Source of the DNA: Vulcanisaeta sp. MG_3
GTDB lineage: Archaea; Thermoproteota; Thermoprotei; Thermoproteales; Thermocladiaceae
DNA length: 5,112 nucleotides
Reading direction: 5' to 3'
NCBI GenBank assembly: GCA_001516765.1
Contig: LOCH01000064.1
Location: forward strand, 274-5,385
This document shows, piece after piece, positions 1-5,111 of the stretch. The notes under the pieces are model-generated. The model worked only from the letters and a program-made list of their open reading frames with translations. It did not search any database and was not told where the DNA came from. How positions within the stretch are numbered: the stretch's first letter is position 1; each line of letters opens with the position of its first letter. Position numbers and translations under genes: made by a program.

Positions 1-459
1 TCCCCTGAACATGTTGTTGCAGGCAATGTAGCAGTGATCGGTGACGCGGCGGGTTTTGTGAAACCAATGACAGGCGGTGGGATAGTAATGGGCATGCTTA
101 GCGCAAAAATGCTTTCGGAGAGCATATACGAAGCAATTAGGGAGGGCTTAACAATAAGTGATGCTTTACTGATTTACGACGAAGCATATAGAAGGTACGT
201 TAAAGGTAAGGTTAAGGCCTTGAGTGCTGCATCGCACATTCTACACATGATGATCGACAAAAGCCTAGATTACGCATTAAATCTATTAGGTGGGTTAGGT
301 GTTACTGTGAACGATTATGATAACCATATAGACGCCATAATGACCGCAGCCCTTAAGAGACCAGGGGCCTTCGTTAAGGCCGTGATTGGTATTGCGCAGG
401 AGTTATCCTTGATAGAGCCTGGTAGAATTAATGAGTTGCTTAAGTCGTTAATGAAATAA
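1..459 (+). CDS. Geranylgeranyl reductase family FAD-dependent oxidoreductase, C-terminal part (5' truncated by window edge)
   Basis: The reading frame is open from base 1 and ends with TAA at 457-459, so 152 residues are visible and the N-terminal FAD-binding half lies outside the window. Residues 14-28 read GDAAGFVKPMTGGGI, the second FAD-contacting motif of the geranylgeranyl reductase / PHBH-like flavoprotein family (usual form GDAAGxxNPxTGGGI; here Lys replaces Asn). A helical C-terminal domain follows, with YDEAYRRY near residues 59-66. In archaea such enzymes saturate the double bonds of geranylgeranyl chains in membrane ether lipids and of polyprenols, at the cytoplasmic face of the membrane. 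The exact substrate (digeranylgeranylglycerophospholipid or a polyprenol) cannot be told from this fragment, and archaea often carry several paralogues. The gene converges on tyrS with 2 bp between stop codons. An internal ATG at base 34 is not the start, because the motif region continues upstream of it. Confidence 0.88.
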   Translation, partial: SPEHVVAGNVAVIGDAAGFVKPMTGGGIVMGMLSAKMLSESIYEAIREGLTISDALLIYDEAYRRYVKGKVKALSAASHILHMMIDKSLDYALNLLGGLGVTVNDYDNHIDAIMTAALKRPGAFVKAVIGIAQELSLIEPGRINELLKSLMK

Positions 460-461
460 GG

Positions 462-1586
462 TTACCTTGTGATCCTCATAATGTTACTCATATCCTCTAG
501 TAGGCGAGTTCCTGGACCTCCATGGAACCACTTAATTATTGGGTCTAGGTAGTTAATCACCTCCTCAGCAACCGCATTCTTCAAGTCCAGTGGGTGAACC
601 TTACCTTCGCTATAGGCTTTCGTTAGCTCCTCAAAGGTCCAGAACTCCATGCGACCACCACCGTACTGCTGCGGTCTCTCTATCACAAACGGTTTACTCC
701 TGCGCTCCCTAAATGCGAATAGGTGGGCTAACTCCATGACTGGGTTCATGGTGACCTCCCTTGGTGGGCAGTAGGCCTTCAGTATCTTTTGCCTGATCTC
801 CTCCGCCGCATCGTGTAGGAAAATTGCCGTGTCAGGTAAGGACTTGCTCATCTTCATCTCACTCAATTCCTCCTTGGACTCCCTGCCGGTTATGTTGAGC
901 GCTGGGATTAGGCTGTGGAATAGTGCTATTGGCTTCACCCTCTCACCATTAAGCATCAATGGGTAAAACTTAGTCTTTAGCGCAACCTCCCTAGCCAACA
1001 CATAGGCCTTCCTTTGATCGATACCTCCATGGGCTATGTGGGACCCTATCACGAACACATCAGCAACCTGAAGCAGCGGATACACAAGCCAGGACATCGG
1101 CACTGACTCACCCATCTTTCTACCCAGTATGGTTAGGCTATGCCTAATATCTGACAGGTTCGTAATCCTGGCCAGGTCGAGTATTAAGTACCAATACTCA
1201 TCATTATTATGGTATAAGTCGCTAGCCATTAGGAACCTAACACTGCCTGGATCTCCGCCAAGTAGTTCGATGACCTTCTTGAAGGTCTCTACATAGTATG
1301 TGTTGGCGACCTTCCTTATCGTGTCCAAATCACCACCAAGCTTATTATTCAGCCAGGAGTGAATGTCGGCAAGGAGTATTGATACTTCCACACCAGCCCT
1401 TTGTAGGTCAACAACCTTGGATAAACTCACTATGCCAGTACCAATGTGTATATAACCACTTATTTCGAAGCCAATGTAATGCCTCAACTTAGCCCCGCTC
1501 TCCAGGTACTGCCTCAGCTCATCAACCGTGAGGACCTCCTCCGTGGGATACCTCATTATTAACGATAGCCTCTCCTCAACATCCAT
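462..1586 (-). CDS. tyrS: Tyrosyl-tRNA synthetase, archaeal type
   Basis: A class I aminoacyl-tRNA synthetase of 374 residues that charges tRNA-Tyr in the cytoplasm. Seen in order: [15 protein letters not shown] (37-51) with Y37 and the HIGH-type signature HIGT (47-50); [13 protein letters not shown] (73-85); the tyrosine-binding helix YPLLQVADV (169-177) with Y169, Q173 and D176; HGGIDQRK (186-193); a perfect KMSKS (245-249); and [12 protein letters not shown] (331-342). The last motif matches the anticodon-binding segment of the Methanocaldococcus jannaschii enzyme, whose Asp286 reads the anticodon; here this is D334. The family resemblance is archaeal/eukaryotic, not bacterial. The ATG at 1584-1586 was chosen because family homology begins at MDVEERL, and a TATA-like box sits about 25 nt upstream. 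An in-frame ATG 17 codons further upstream would read the promoter as a hydrophobic leader and is unlikely. Its 3' end abuts the convergent reductase gene. Confidence 0.95.
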   Translation of the reverse strand: MDVEERLSLIMRYPTEEVLTVDELRQYLESGAKLRHYIGFEISGYIHIGTGIVSLSKVVDLQRAGVEVSILLADIHSWLNNKLGGDLDTIRKVANTYYVETFKKVIELLGGDPGSVRFLMASDLYHNNDEYWYLILDLARITNLSDIRHSLTILGRKMGESVPMSWLVYPLLQVADVFVIGSHIAHGGIDQRKAYVLAREVALKTKFYPLMLNGERVKPIALFHSLIPALNITGRESKEELSEMKMSKSLPDTAIFLHDAAEEIRQKILKAYCPPREVTMNPVMELAHLFAFRERRSKPFVIERPQQYGGGRMEFWTFEELTKAYSEGKVHPLDLKNAVAEEVINYLDPIIKWFHGGPGTRLLEDMSNIMRITR

Positions 1587-1605
1587 CACCAACACTATTA
1601 GGGTT

Positions 1606-1616
1606 AAAATAATAAG
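1606..1616 (-). promoter_or_regulatory. TATA-like box for tyrS (leaderless promoter)
   Basis: On the - strand this reads CTTATTATTTT, centred about 25 nt before the chosen tyrS ATG (A at 1586). Archaeal TATA boxes lie about 25-30 nt before the transcription start, so the transcript would begin at or next to the ATG. No Shine-Dalgarno sequence precedes the ATG, which agrees with a leaderless mRNA. The box falls inside the alternative 17-codon N-terminal extension, which argues against that longer start. Prediction from spacing and composition only. Confidence 0.5.
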
Positions 1617-1680
1617 TTTTATTGTGATGCAGACCATGAATTTATCGAAACAACGTGCTTCGGTAAGTAACGTAATAAGG

Positions 1681-1694
1681 TTTAATTTATTTTA
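1681..1694 (+). promoter_or_regulatory. TATA-like box for the DUF371 / kinase-like gene pair (leaderless promoter)
   Basis: The AT-rich run TTTAATTTATTTTA contains two overlapping TATA-like cores, centred about 25 nt before the ATG at 1711. As for tyrS, no ribosome binding site is visible and the transcript probably starts at the ATG or at the GTG just before it (1708). Both divergent genes begin with a GTG-ATG tandem. The two promoters share the 124-bp stretch 1587-1710 but do not overlap each other, as their centres lie about 75 bp apart. Confidence 0.5.
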
Positions 1695-1710
1695 CATTAA
1701 GCGGGCAGTG

Positions 1711-2160
1711 ATGGTTAATGTCGCCGTGGATTTAATAAAGGCATGGGGTCATGCTAATGTCAGGGCTACGCATAAGACTACGATTGAGGTAACTAAGGAT
1801 GAGTACCTAACGCCGAGGGGTGATTGTATCGTAGGTATTAGAGCCGACAAGGCATTGTCAGAACTCGATCCTGGACTTAGAAGTATTATCAGTAAGGATG
1901 GGTCTATTGTGATTGTGATTTTCTCTGTTGGTGATTACTTCGACTATGTTGTTGGCATGGGTTCTTCAAGGTTGACGTTGAGTAGCGATGAGAAGTTGAT
2001 AATTAGGAGGAGTGAGTATGTTGATGATGCAACACTGATGATAAGGGCCAGTAAGGCTGCCGCGGGCTTAAGTAGAGAGCTCGTAGATAGGTTAAAGAGG
2101 GGGGAACCTTTACTAGTTTATATCGTAGGTGTTGACCTTGAGCAGGATAGAGGCACTTAA
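1711..2160 (+). CDS. DUF371 family protein, function unknown
   Basis: A soluble protein of 149 residues matching the conserved archaeal DUF371 family. The hallmarks are visible: GHANVRATHKTTIE (13-26), TPRGDCIVG (34-42), DKA (46-48), a GSSRLTL segment (84-90), RRSEY (99-103), and SKAAAGLSRELVDRL (114-128). The conserved H21, D38 and C39 could form a metal or catalytic site, but that is only inference; I know of no established biochemical role for the family. No signal peptide or membrane segment is present. The ATG at 1711 was chosen because homology starts just after it and a TATA-like box lies 25 nt upstream; the frame stays open for 61 codons further upstream, but that part runs through the promoter and antisense to tyrS. 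GTG at 1708 is an equal alternative. The 3' end overlaps the next gene, so the two are probably co-transcribed. Confidence 0.88.
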   Translation: MVNVAVDLIKAWGHANVRATHKTTIEVTKDEYLTPRGDCIVGIRADKALSELDPGLRSIISKDGSIVIVIFSVGDYFDYVVGMGSSRLTLSSDEKLIIRRSEYVDDATLMIRASKAAAGLSRELVDRLKRGEPLLVYIVGVDLEQDRGT

Positions 2161-2860
2161 GGCTATGGCCCTTAGGAAGTTAATCCACGTGGTATTATCC
2201 GTATTCCTAGTAATACCATTCATAATTAACCTAAGCACATACGGATTAACAAACACGCTGTACTTCACAATAATAACCCTGGGAGTTTCGGTAATATACG
2301 TAATCCAGGTCAAAAGACCCATAATAACAATAATGCTCCTTGACGCACTCACCAGCGCAAGGAGATCAATACTCCAACAAATGATGAAGTCACCAATCAG
2401 TTCCGCAATACCCTTCGAAATACTGGATGATGGATTAATAAGGCTTGAGAGGACGGTTAAGGACCTACTCGAGAGTGTGGAGAGGGATTACGAGAGGAGG
2501 GGCGGTTACTTAGGCATACTCATGGGAGCCCTGGGCGTGTTAATAAGCCAATTATTGACTGGTAACTACGTCATATATGGTATAATATCGATAATAGTGT
2601 ACGACACAATGAGCGCACTTGGTGGTGTGCTGGTGGGTAGGGTTAGGTTGCCATTTACCAATGCAACCATGGAGGGAACACTTATTGGCATGTTGTCACT
2701 AGCCCTGGTATTGTACGTAATCACGGGACAATTAATAGGCACCTTAGCAATAACAGTAACCGCCGCATTAGCCGAAGCCTACGGCCTAGAGGATAACCTG
2801 GCAATACCAATCGCCACATCATTAATAGCCATGGCACTGGGAATGCCGATAATCACGTGA
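2129..2860 (+). CDS. CTP-dependent dolichol/polyprenol-kinase-like integral membrane protein (SEC59/DGK1/VTE5 type)
   Basis: A polytopic membrane protein of up to 243 residues. Motifs typical of the CTP-using lipid kinase family are visible: RKLIH (16-20) before the first membrane helix; YDTMSALGGVLVGR (158-171) with D159; MEGT (181-184), the counterpart of the family's K-x-x-EGS element; and E216 with EDNLAIP (221-227), the usual Glu...DN-x-x-P end motif. Hydrophobic segments lie near 18-35, 43-61, 128-143, 146-170, 183-201, 202-218 and 223-243. A charged stretch at 98-126 faces an aqueous side. The likely reaction is phosphorylation of dolichol or another isoprenoid alcohol, for glycan carriers or salvage; the substrate is not decided by sequence. 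The start is uncertain: GTG 2129 (used here), TTG 2138 preceded by GGTG at 2128-2131, or ATG 2165, four bases after the upstream stop with GAGG at 2150-2153. All three keep the RK-x-x-H motif. Confidence 0.78.
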   Translation: MLTLSRIEALKAMALRKLIHVVLSVFLVIPFIINLSTYGLTNTLYFTIITLGVSVIYVIQVKRPIITIMLLDALTSARRSILQQMMKSPISSAIPFEILDDGLIRLERTVKDLLESVERDYERRGGYLGILMGALGVLISQLLTGNYVIYGIISIIVYDTMSALGGVLVGRVRLPFTNATMEGTLIGMLSLALVLYVITGQLIGTLAITVTAALAEAYGLEDNLAIPIATSLIAMALGMPIIT

Positions 2861-2883
2861 AACTAGCGATCACTTACGTCGGC

Positions 2884-3864
2884 CTAGCAATCTATAAAGT
2901 TTGTCTTTCCATCCTGCCAGGCCCTACTCTTCATAACCTCATCCCATAACCTATTGAACACGGGATAACCAAGCATTTTCTCAAGAGCCCACTCCCTAGC
3001 GAATGTACCATCCTTAATCTCCTTAATAGCTTTCCTCATTAAACCCCTGACCTCATCAGTGACGAAACGAGGGCCCCATGTCAAATGCCCATACTGACTA
3101 GTTGTTGAATGACCCTTTAACTGTGCAAAGAGCCCCTTCTCAACGATAGCCCTTGCTATTGCCACCAACTCGCCCGAGGCCCATAGCTCAAGCATTGCCG
3201 CCTCTGGTGATACACCGTTCTCAATAAGCACGTTATAACCCTCAGCTAGTAGGAATAGGAATGCACCAGCCCAGGTATGCTCGCTAAACAAGTCCGTAAT
3301 CGTTTCCTCCTCAAAGCTTGACTCAACAGCCACACCACCAGGTCTACCAATGGCCCCTATCGCCTTTGAGTAGGCTAGTGCGTAATCCCAGGCCTTACCG
3401 CTGTAGTCGTTGGAGACCCCTATAAAGACGGGAAAGCCCTTATTGTTTAGGAAGTTTTCCCTAACACCCTCACCAATCATTCTCGGCGCGACCATTATTA
3501 CATCAACGTCTCTGGGTGGCTTTATGAAGCCGTAAAAGACGTTGTAGCCACTTAGGAATATCACTATTTTACCTGGGGATAAATTCGGTTGAATATCCTT
3601 AACCCACACCTCAGGTTGTACCTCATCTGGTATTGCCATAACTATCACATTACCTAGTTTCACGGCTTCGGGTATTGAATGTACGGTAAAACCAAGGTCT
3701 CTAGCTCTCTTAGCGTACTCATCCTCGATATTTCCAATTAATACCCTAAACCCACCATCCCTCAAATTAAGCGCCTGGGCGCTGCCTTGGTTTCCAAAAC
3801 CAATTATTGATATCACCATATCCCTGATTAATTCCATATTTCCATCAAAGTATAACTTGGCCAC
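2884..3864 (-). CDS. ilvC: Ketol-acid reductoisomerase family protein (class I length, divergent active site)
   Basis: A cytoplasmic protein of 326 residues. Classical IlvC converts acetolactate-type substrates to dihydroxy acids with Mg2+ and NAD(P)H in valine and isoleucine synthesis. Seen: the N-terminal KLYFD; Rossmann motif GFGNQG (22-27); IPDEVQPEVW (78-87); DVIMVAPRMIGEGVR (121-135); and EEETITDLFSEH (185-196), which keeps metal ligands D191 and E195. Length matches class I KARI. Unusual points: where the family has HGFN the protein has SGYN (S105); where it has APK it has APR (R128); and the later acidic pair is E226/E232 rather than i/i+4. The cofactor loop carries E47-D48-E49, which suggests NADH. 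GTG at 3862-3864 is the start, because homology begins at once and a TATA-like box lies 25 nt upstream. No other branched-chain pathway gene is adjacent. It could be true IlvC or a neofunctionalised paralogue; family membership is firm, activity is not. Confidence 0.85.
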   Translation of the reverse strand: MAKLYFDGNMELIRDMVISIIGFGNQGSAQALNLRDGGFRVLIGNIEDEYAKRARDLGFTVHSIPEAVKLGNVIVMAIPDEVQPEVWVKDIQPNLSPGKIVIFLSGYNVFYGFIKPPRDVDVIMVAPRMIGEGVRENFLNNKGFPVFIGVSNDYSGKAWDYALAYSKAIGAIGRPGGVAVESSFEEETITDLFSEHTWAGAFLFLLAEGYNVLIENGVSPEAAMLELWASGELVAIARAIVEKGLFAQLKGHSTTSQYGHLTWGPRFVTDEVRGLMRKAIKEIKDGTFAREWALEKMLGYPVFNRLWDEVMKSRAWQDGKTNFIDC

Positions 3865-3911
3865 AGGTAAGTAATCTTCTATCTTGTATAAATTACTTAT
3901 ATGAAACCTGT
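3863..3911. repeat. Imperfect dyad across the KARI-like gene promoter
   Basis: On the + strand TAAGTAAT (3868-3875) is matched exactly by ATTACTTA (3892-3899). The outer arms ACAGGT (3863-3868) and ACCTGT (3906-3911) are also perfectly complementary, offset by a 6-nt insertion on the right side. The dyad spans the GTG start and the TATA-like box, a usual place for an archaeal repressor operator. The region is AT-rich, so part of the match could be chance. Confidence 0.4.
3885..3892 (-). promoter_or_regulatory. TATA-like box for the KARI-like gene (leaderless promoter)
   Basis: On the - strand this reads TTTATACA, centred about 25 nt upstream of the GTG start at 3864, with a purine-rich stretch AAGTAA directly upstream that could serve as the TFB recognition element. 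There is no Shine-Dalgarno sequence before the GTG, so the mRNA is probably leaderless. The gene therefore has its own promoter and need not depend on read-through from hemC. Confidence 0.55.
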
Positions 3912-3917
3912 ATGAAA
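3900..3917. repeat. Tandem TATGAAA direct repeats, 11-bp phased, upstream of the KARI-like promoter
   Basis: TATGAAA occurs at 3900-3906 and again at 3911-3917, a start-to-start distance of 11 bp, about one DNA helical turn. Relative to the - strand start codon they lie roughly 36 to 53 nt upstream, just behind the TATA-like box. This is where archaeal activators or Lrp-type regulators often bind. The repeats are exact, but a regulatory role is only inferred. Confidence 0.35.
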
Positions 3918-3950
3918 AGTATTAACAACAGGACAGTAAACTTGCCCTTT

Positions 3951-3973
3951 AAGAGTAAGATAAAGTAAAATAG
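3951..3973 (-). terminator. Possible T-rich transcription terminator for hemC
   Basis: On the - strand this stretch is pyrimidine-rich with several T-runs (for example CTATTTTACTTTATC), about 120 nt after the hemC stop codon and before the next promoter. Crenarchaeal termination commonly uses T-rich tracts without a needed hairpin. The T-runs are short (up to four), so this is a weak prediction. Confidence 0.25.
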
Positions 3974-3977
3974 ATAC

Positions 3978-4013
3978 AATCTCGATAAAAGGGTGAAGGT
4001 AACATTCGAGATT
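3978..4013. repeat. 8-bp inverted repeat with 20-nt loop in the hemC-KARI intergenic region
   Basis: AATCTCGA (3978-3985) is exactly complementary to TCGAGATT (4006-4013), with 20 nt between the arms. In RNA of either strand it could form a modest stem. It lies between the T-rich stretch and the hairpin block next to hemC. It may be part of the 3' untranslated region of hemC or a remnant of a mobile element end. No function is assigned. Confidence 0.4.
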
Positions 4014-4022
4014 CTTACGAAA

Positions 4023-4077
4023 CCCATTAAAGGCGAGGGGGTATTACTGATCTCCTCTCTGCCCTGAAGGGCGAGAC
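4023..4077 (-). mobile_element. Candidate remnant of an IS200/IS605-type element end (hairpin plus repeated motif)
   Basis: A strong hairpin lies at 4056-4076: TCTC, one bulged T, GCCC, loop TGAA, GGGC, GAGA. A related motif occurs twice on the + strand: CCCATTAAAGGCGAG (4023-4037) and CCCTGAAGGGCGAG (4062-4075). From memory, GCCCTTCAGGGC followed by a G-rich, GGAGRTCAG-like stretch is common at the right ends of IS200/IS605 (TnpB) elements in thermophilic archaea, where guide RNA scaffolds also end. The - strand here reads GCCCTTCAGGGC and then AGAGAGGAGATCAG. No tnpA or tnpB gene is present, so it would be a solo end or relic. Alternatively it is simply a structured hemC 3' region. Recognition is by pattern, not by search. 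Confidence 0.35.
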
Positions 4078-4091
4078 CCGTTATTCTTTTG

Positions 4092-5003
4092 TCACCTACT
4101 CCACCCTGCCAATAATTCGTTAGCTGCCTTAATCCCCACATTCTCTGGATTATCTGGTGAACCTAAGACCCTTATTATCCTCTTTCTACGTCCATCGATA
4201 TCCGCGATGCCAGCTATAAACTCGAGGTTATGACCATCGTGTATTGCAACGCCGCCAACGGGTACATGGCAACCACCACCCACGCTCCTTAGGAAAGCCC
4301 TTTCAGCGAGCGCCTCAATTCTAGCCCTGGGATCGCTTGCCTTAGTGAGTAAATCCACGAGGTCTGCGTCCTTCTCGCGCGCAACGATGGCTACTATGCC
4401 CTGCCCAGGCGCTGGAGGTAATACGTCGAGCGGTATTCGCCAGTACTTAATACCTACTTTCCTATGGTCTTCAAATAATCTAGTAAGACCTGCCTCGGCC
4501 ACGATTATAGCATCGTATTGGCCATTGATTAATTTATTCACCCTTGTATCCACATTGCCCCTAATAACGTCTATCGCTAAGTCACGTCTCACATTAAGTA
4601 GGAACGCCCTACGTCTAACACTTGATGTACCAACCCTGGCACCGCTGGGTAATGACGCTAAGTCGTTTGGGCCGTCATTCCTTGTGACCAATACGTCATA
4701 GGGTGGATCCCTAGGTGAGAACCCAGCCAGTACTAGGCCAGGGCTTATTTCGCTGGGTAGGTCCTTAAGGCTGTGTACAGCAATGTCAGCCTCATTCCTT
4801 AGTAATGCCAGGTTAACCTCCTTTTCGAAAATCCCCTTAACACCGATTGCGTAGAGCGGTTTGTCCTGAACAATATCGCCTGTTGTTTTTACAATAACTA
4901 TTTCAAATTGGATGTTGGGCTCAATCCTCCTTATCATATCCATCACAATCCCCGTCTGTATCAGTGATAGCTTACTGCCCCTTGTTGCAATCCTAATCCT
5001 CAT
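4092..5003 (-). CDS. hemC: Hydroxymethylbilane synthase (porphobilinogen deaminase)
   Basis: A cytoplasmic enzyme of 303 residues, the usual family length, that joins four porphobilinogen molecules head to tail into hydroxymethylbilane for heme, siroheme and cobalamin-type tetrapyrroles. All hallmarks are present: ATRGSKLSLIQT (6-17); TTGD (40-43); KGIFEKE (56-62); HSLKDLP (77-83) with catalytic D81, the equivalent of Asp84 in E. coli; GTSSVRRRA (125-133); RGNVDTR (148-154); PPAPGQG (196-202); and GGGCHVPVG (242-250), where C245 carries the dipyrromethane cofactor. Nothing essential is missing. ATG at 5001-5003 was chosen because homology begins immediately (MRIRIATRGS) and a TATA-like element lies about 28 nt upstream. 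The next gene downstream on the same strand is 227 bp away with its own promoter. Other tetrapyrrole genes are not visible, but one could be at the right edge. Confidence 0.96.
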   Translation of the reverse strand: MRIRIATRGSKLSLIQTGIVMDMIRRIEPNIQFEIVIVKTTGDIVQDKPLYAIGVKGIFEKEVNLALLRNEADIAVHSLKDLPSEISPGLVLAGFSPRDPPYDVLVTRNDGPNDLASLPSGARVGTSSVRRRAFLLNVRRDLAIDVIRGNVDTRVNKLINGQYDAIIVAEAGLTRLFEDHRKVGIKYWRIPLDVLPPAPGQGIVAIVAREKDADLVDLLTKASDPRARIEALAERAFLRSVGGGCHVPVGGVAIHDGHNLEFIAGIADIDGRRKRIIRVLGSPDNPENVGIKAANELLAGWSR

Positions 5004-5026
5004 TACAATAATTCATACAAATACCT

Positions 5027-5035
5027 CTTATTAAG
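5027..5035 (-). promoter_or_regulatory. TATA-like element for hemC
   Basis: The palindromic CTTATTAAG (reads CTTAATAAG on the - strand) is centred about 28 nt upstream of the hemC ATG, compatible with a leaderless transcript. It overlaps the stop codon of a possible upstream reading frame. If that frame is real, hemC could either be transcribed from this promoter or be carried in an operon from upstream. The core is a weaker TATA match than at the other three promoters. Confidence 0.35.
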
Positions 5036-5111
5036 TAAAACTTAGTGTCTTAGCAAATTCCCTATACTTACTAAAGGAATCACTACATATCACGCCTAAA
5101 GCACCGTGGGA
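5031..5111 (-). CDS. Possible C-terminal end of an upstream protein (truncated by window edge)
   Basis: On the - strand one frame is open from the window edge to a TAA at 5031-5033, giving 26 residues that end SFSKYREFAKTLSFT. The other two - strand frames in this stretch contain stops. Codon use (AGG, AAG, GAA, ATA) resembles the neighbouring genes. If real, the gene ends 27 bp before the hemC start and may form an operon with it; tetrapyrrole genes commonly neighbour hemC, but the residues here are too few to name a family. It could equally be chance open sequence. Confidence 0.3.
   Translation of the reverse strand, partial: SHGALGVICSDSFSKYREFAKTLSFT

Noticed and set aside
1298..1492. 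64-codon + strand frame inside tyrS
   Set aside because: Antisense shadow of a conserved region of the synthetase with no recognisable protein features.
1587..1637. Seventeen-codon N-terminal extension of tyrS starting at an upstream ATG
   Set aside because: It runs through the TATA-like box, has no similarity to TyrRS N termini, and family homology begins at the downstream ATG (1586).
1528..1710. Sixty-one-codon N-terminal extension of the DUF371 protein
   Set aside because: It is antisense to the tyrS start and crosses both promoters; DUF371 homology begins just after 1711.
2113..2352. 79-codon - strand frame opposite the start of the kinase-like gene
   Set aside because: Antisense shadow; hydrophobic character mirrors the membrane helices coded on the other strand.
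2861..2883. Small GTGA...TCAC dyad between the kinase-like and KARI-like genes as a terminator
   Set aside because: The stem is only 4 bp and no T-tract follows on either strand.
3893..4141. 82-codon - strand frame running from the end of hemC through the intergenic region
   Set aside because: It overlaps the hemC C terminus in another frame and translates repeats and T-rich non-coding sequence; part of it may reflect the transposon-end-like block rather than a gene.
4345..4701. 118-codon + strand frame inside hemC
   Set aside because: Antisense to the conserved catalytic core of hemC, low-complexity Ser/Thr-rich product, no family resemblance.
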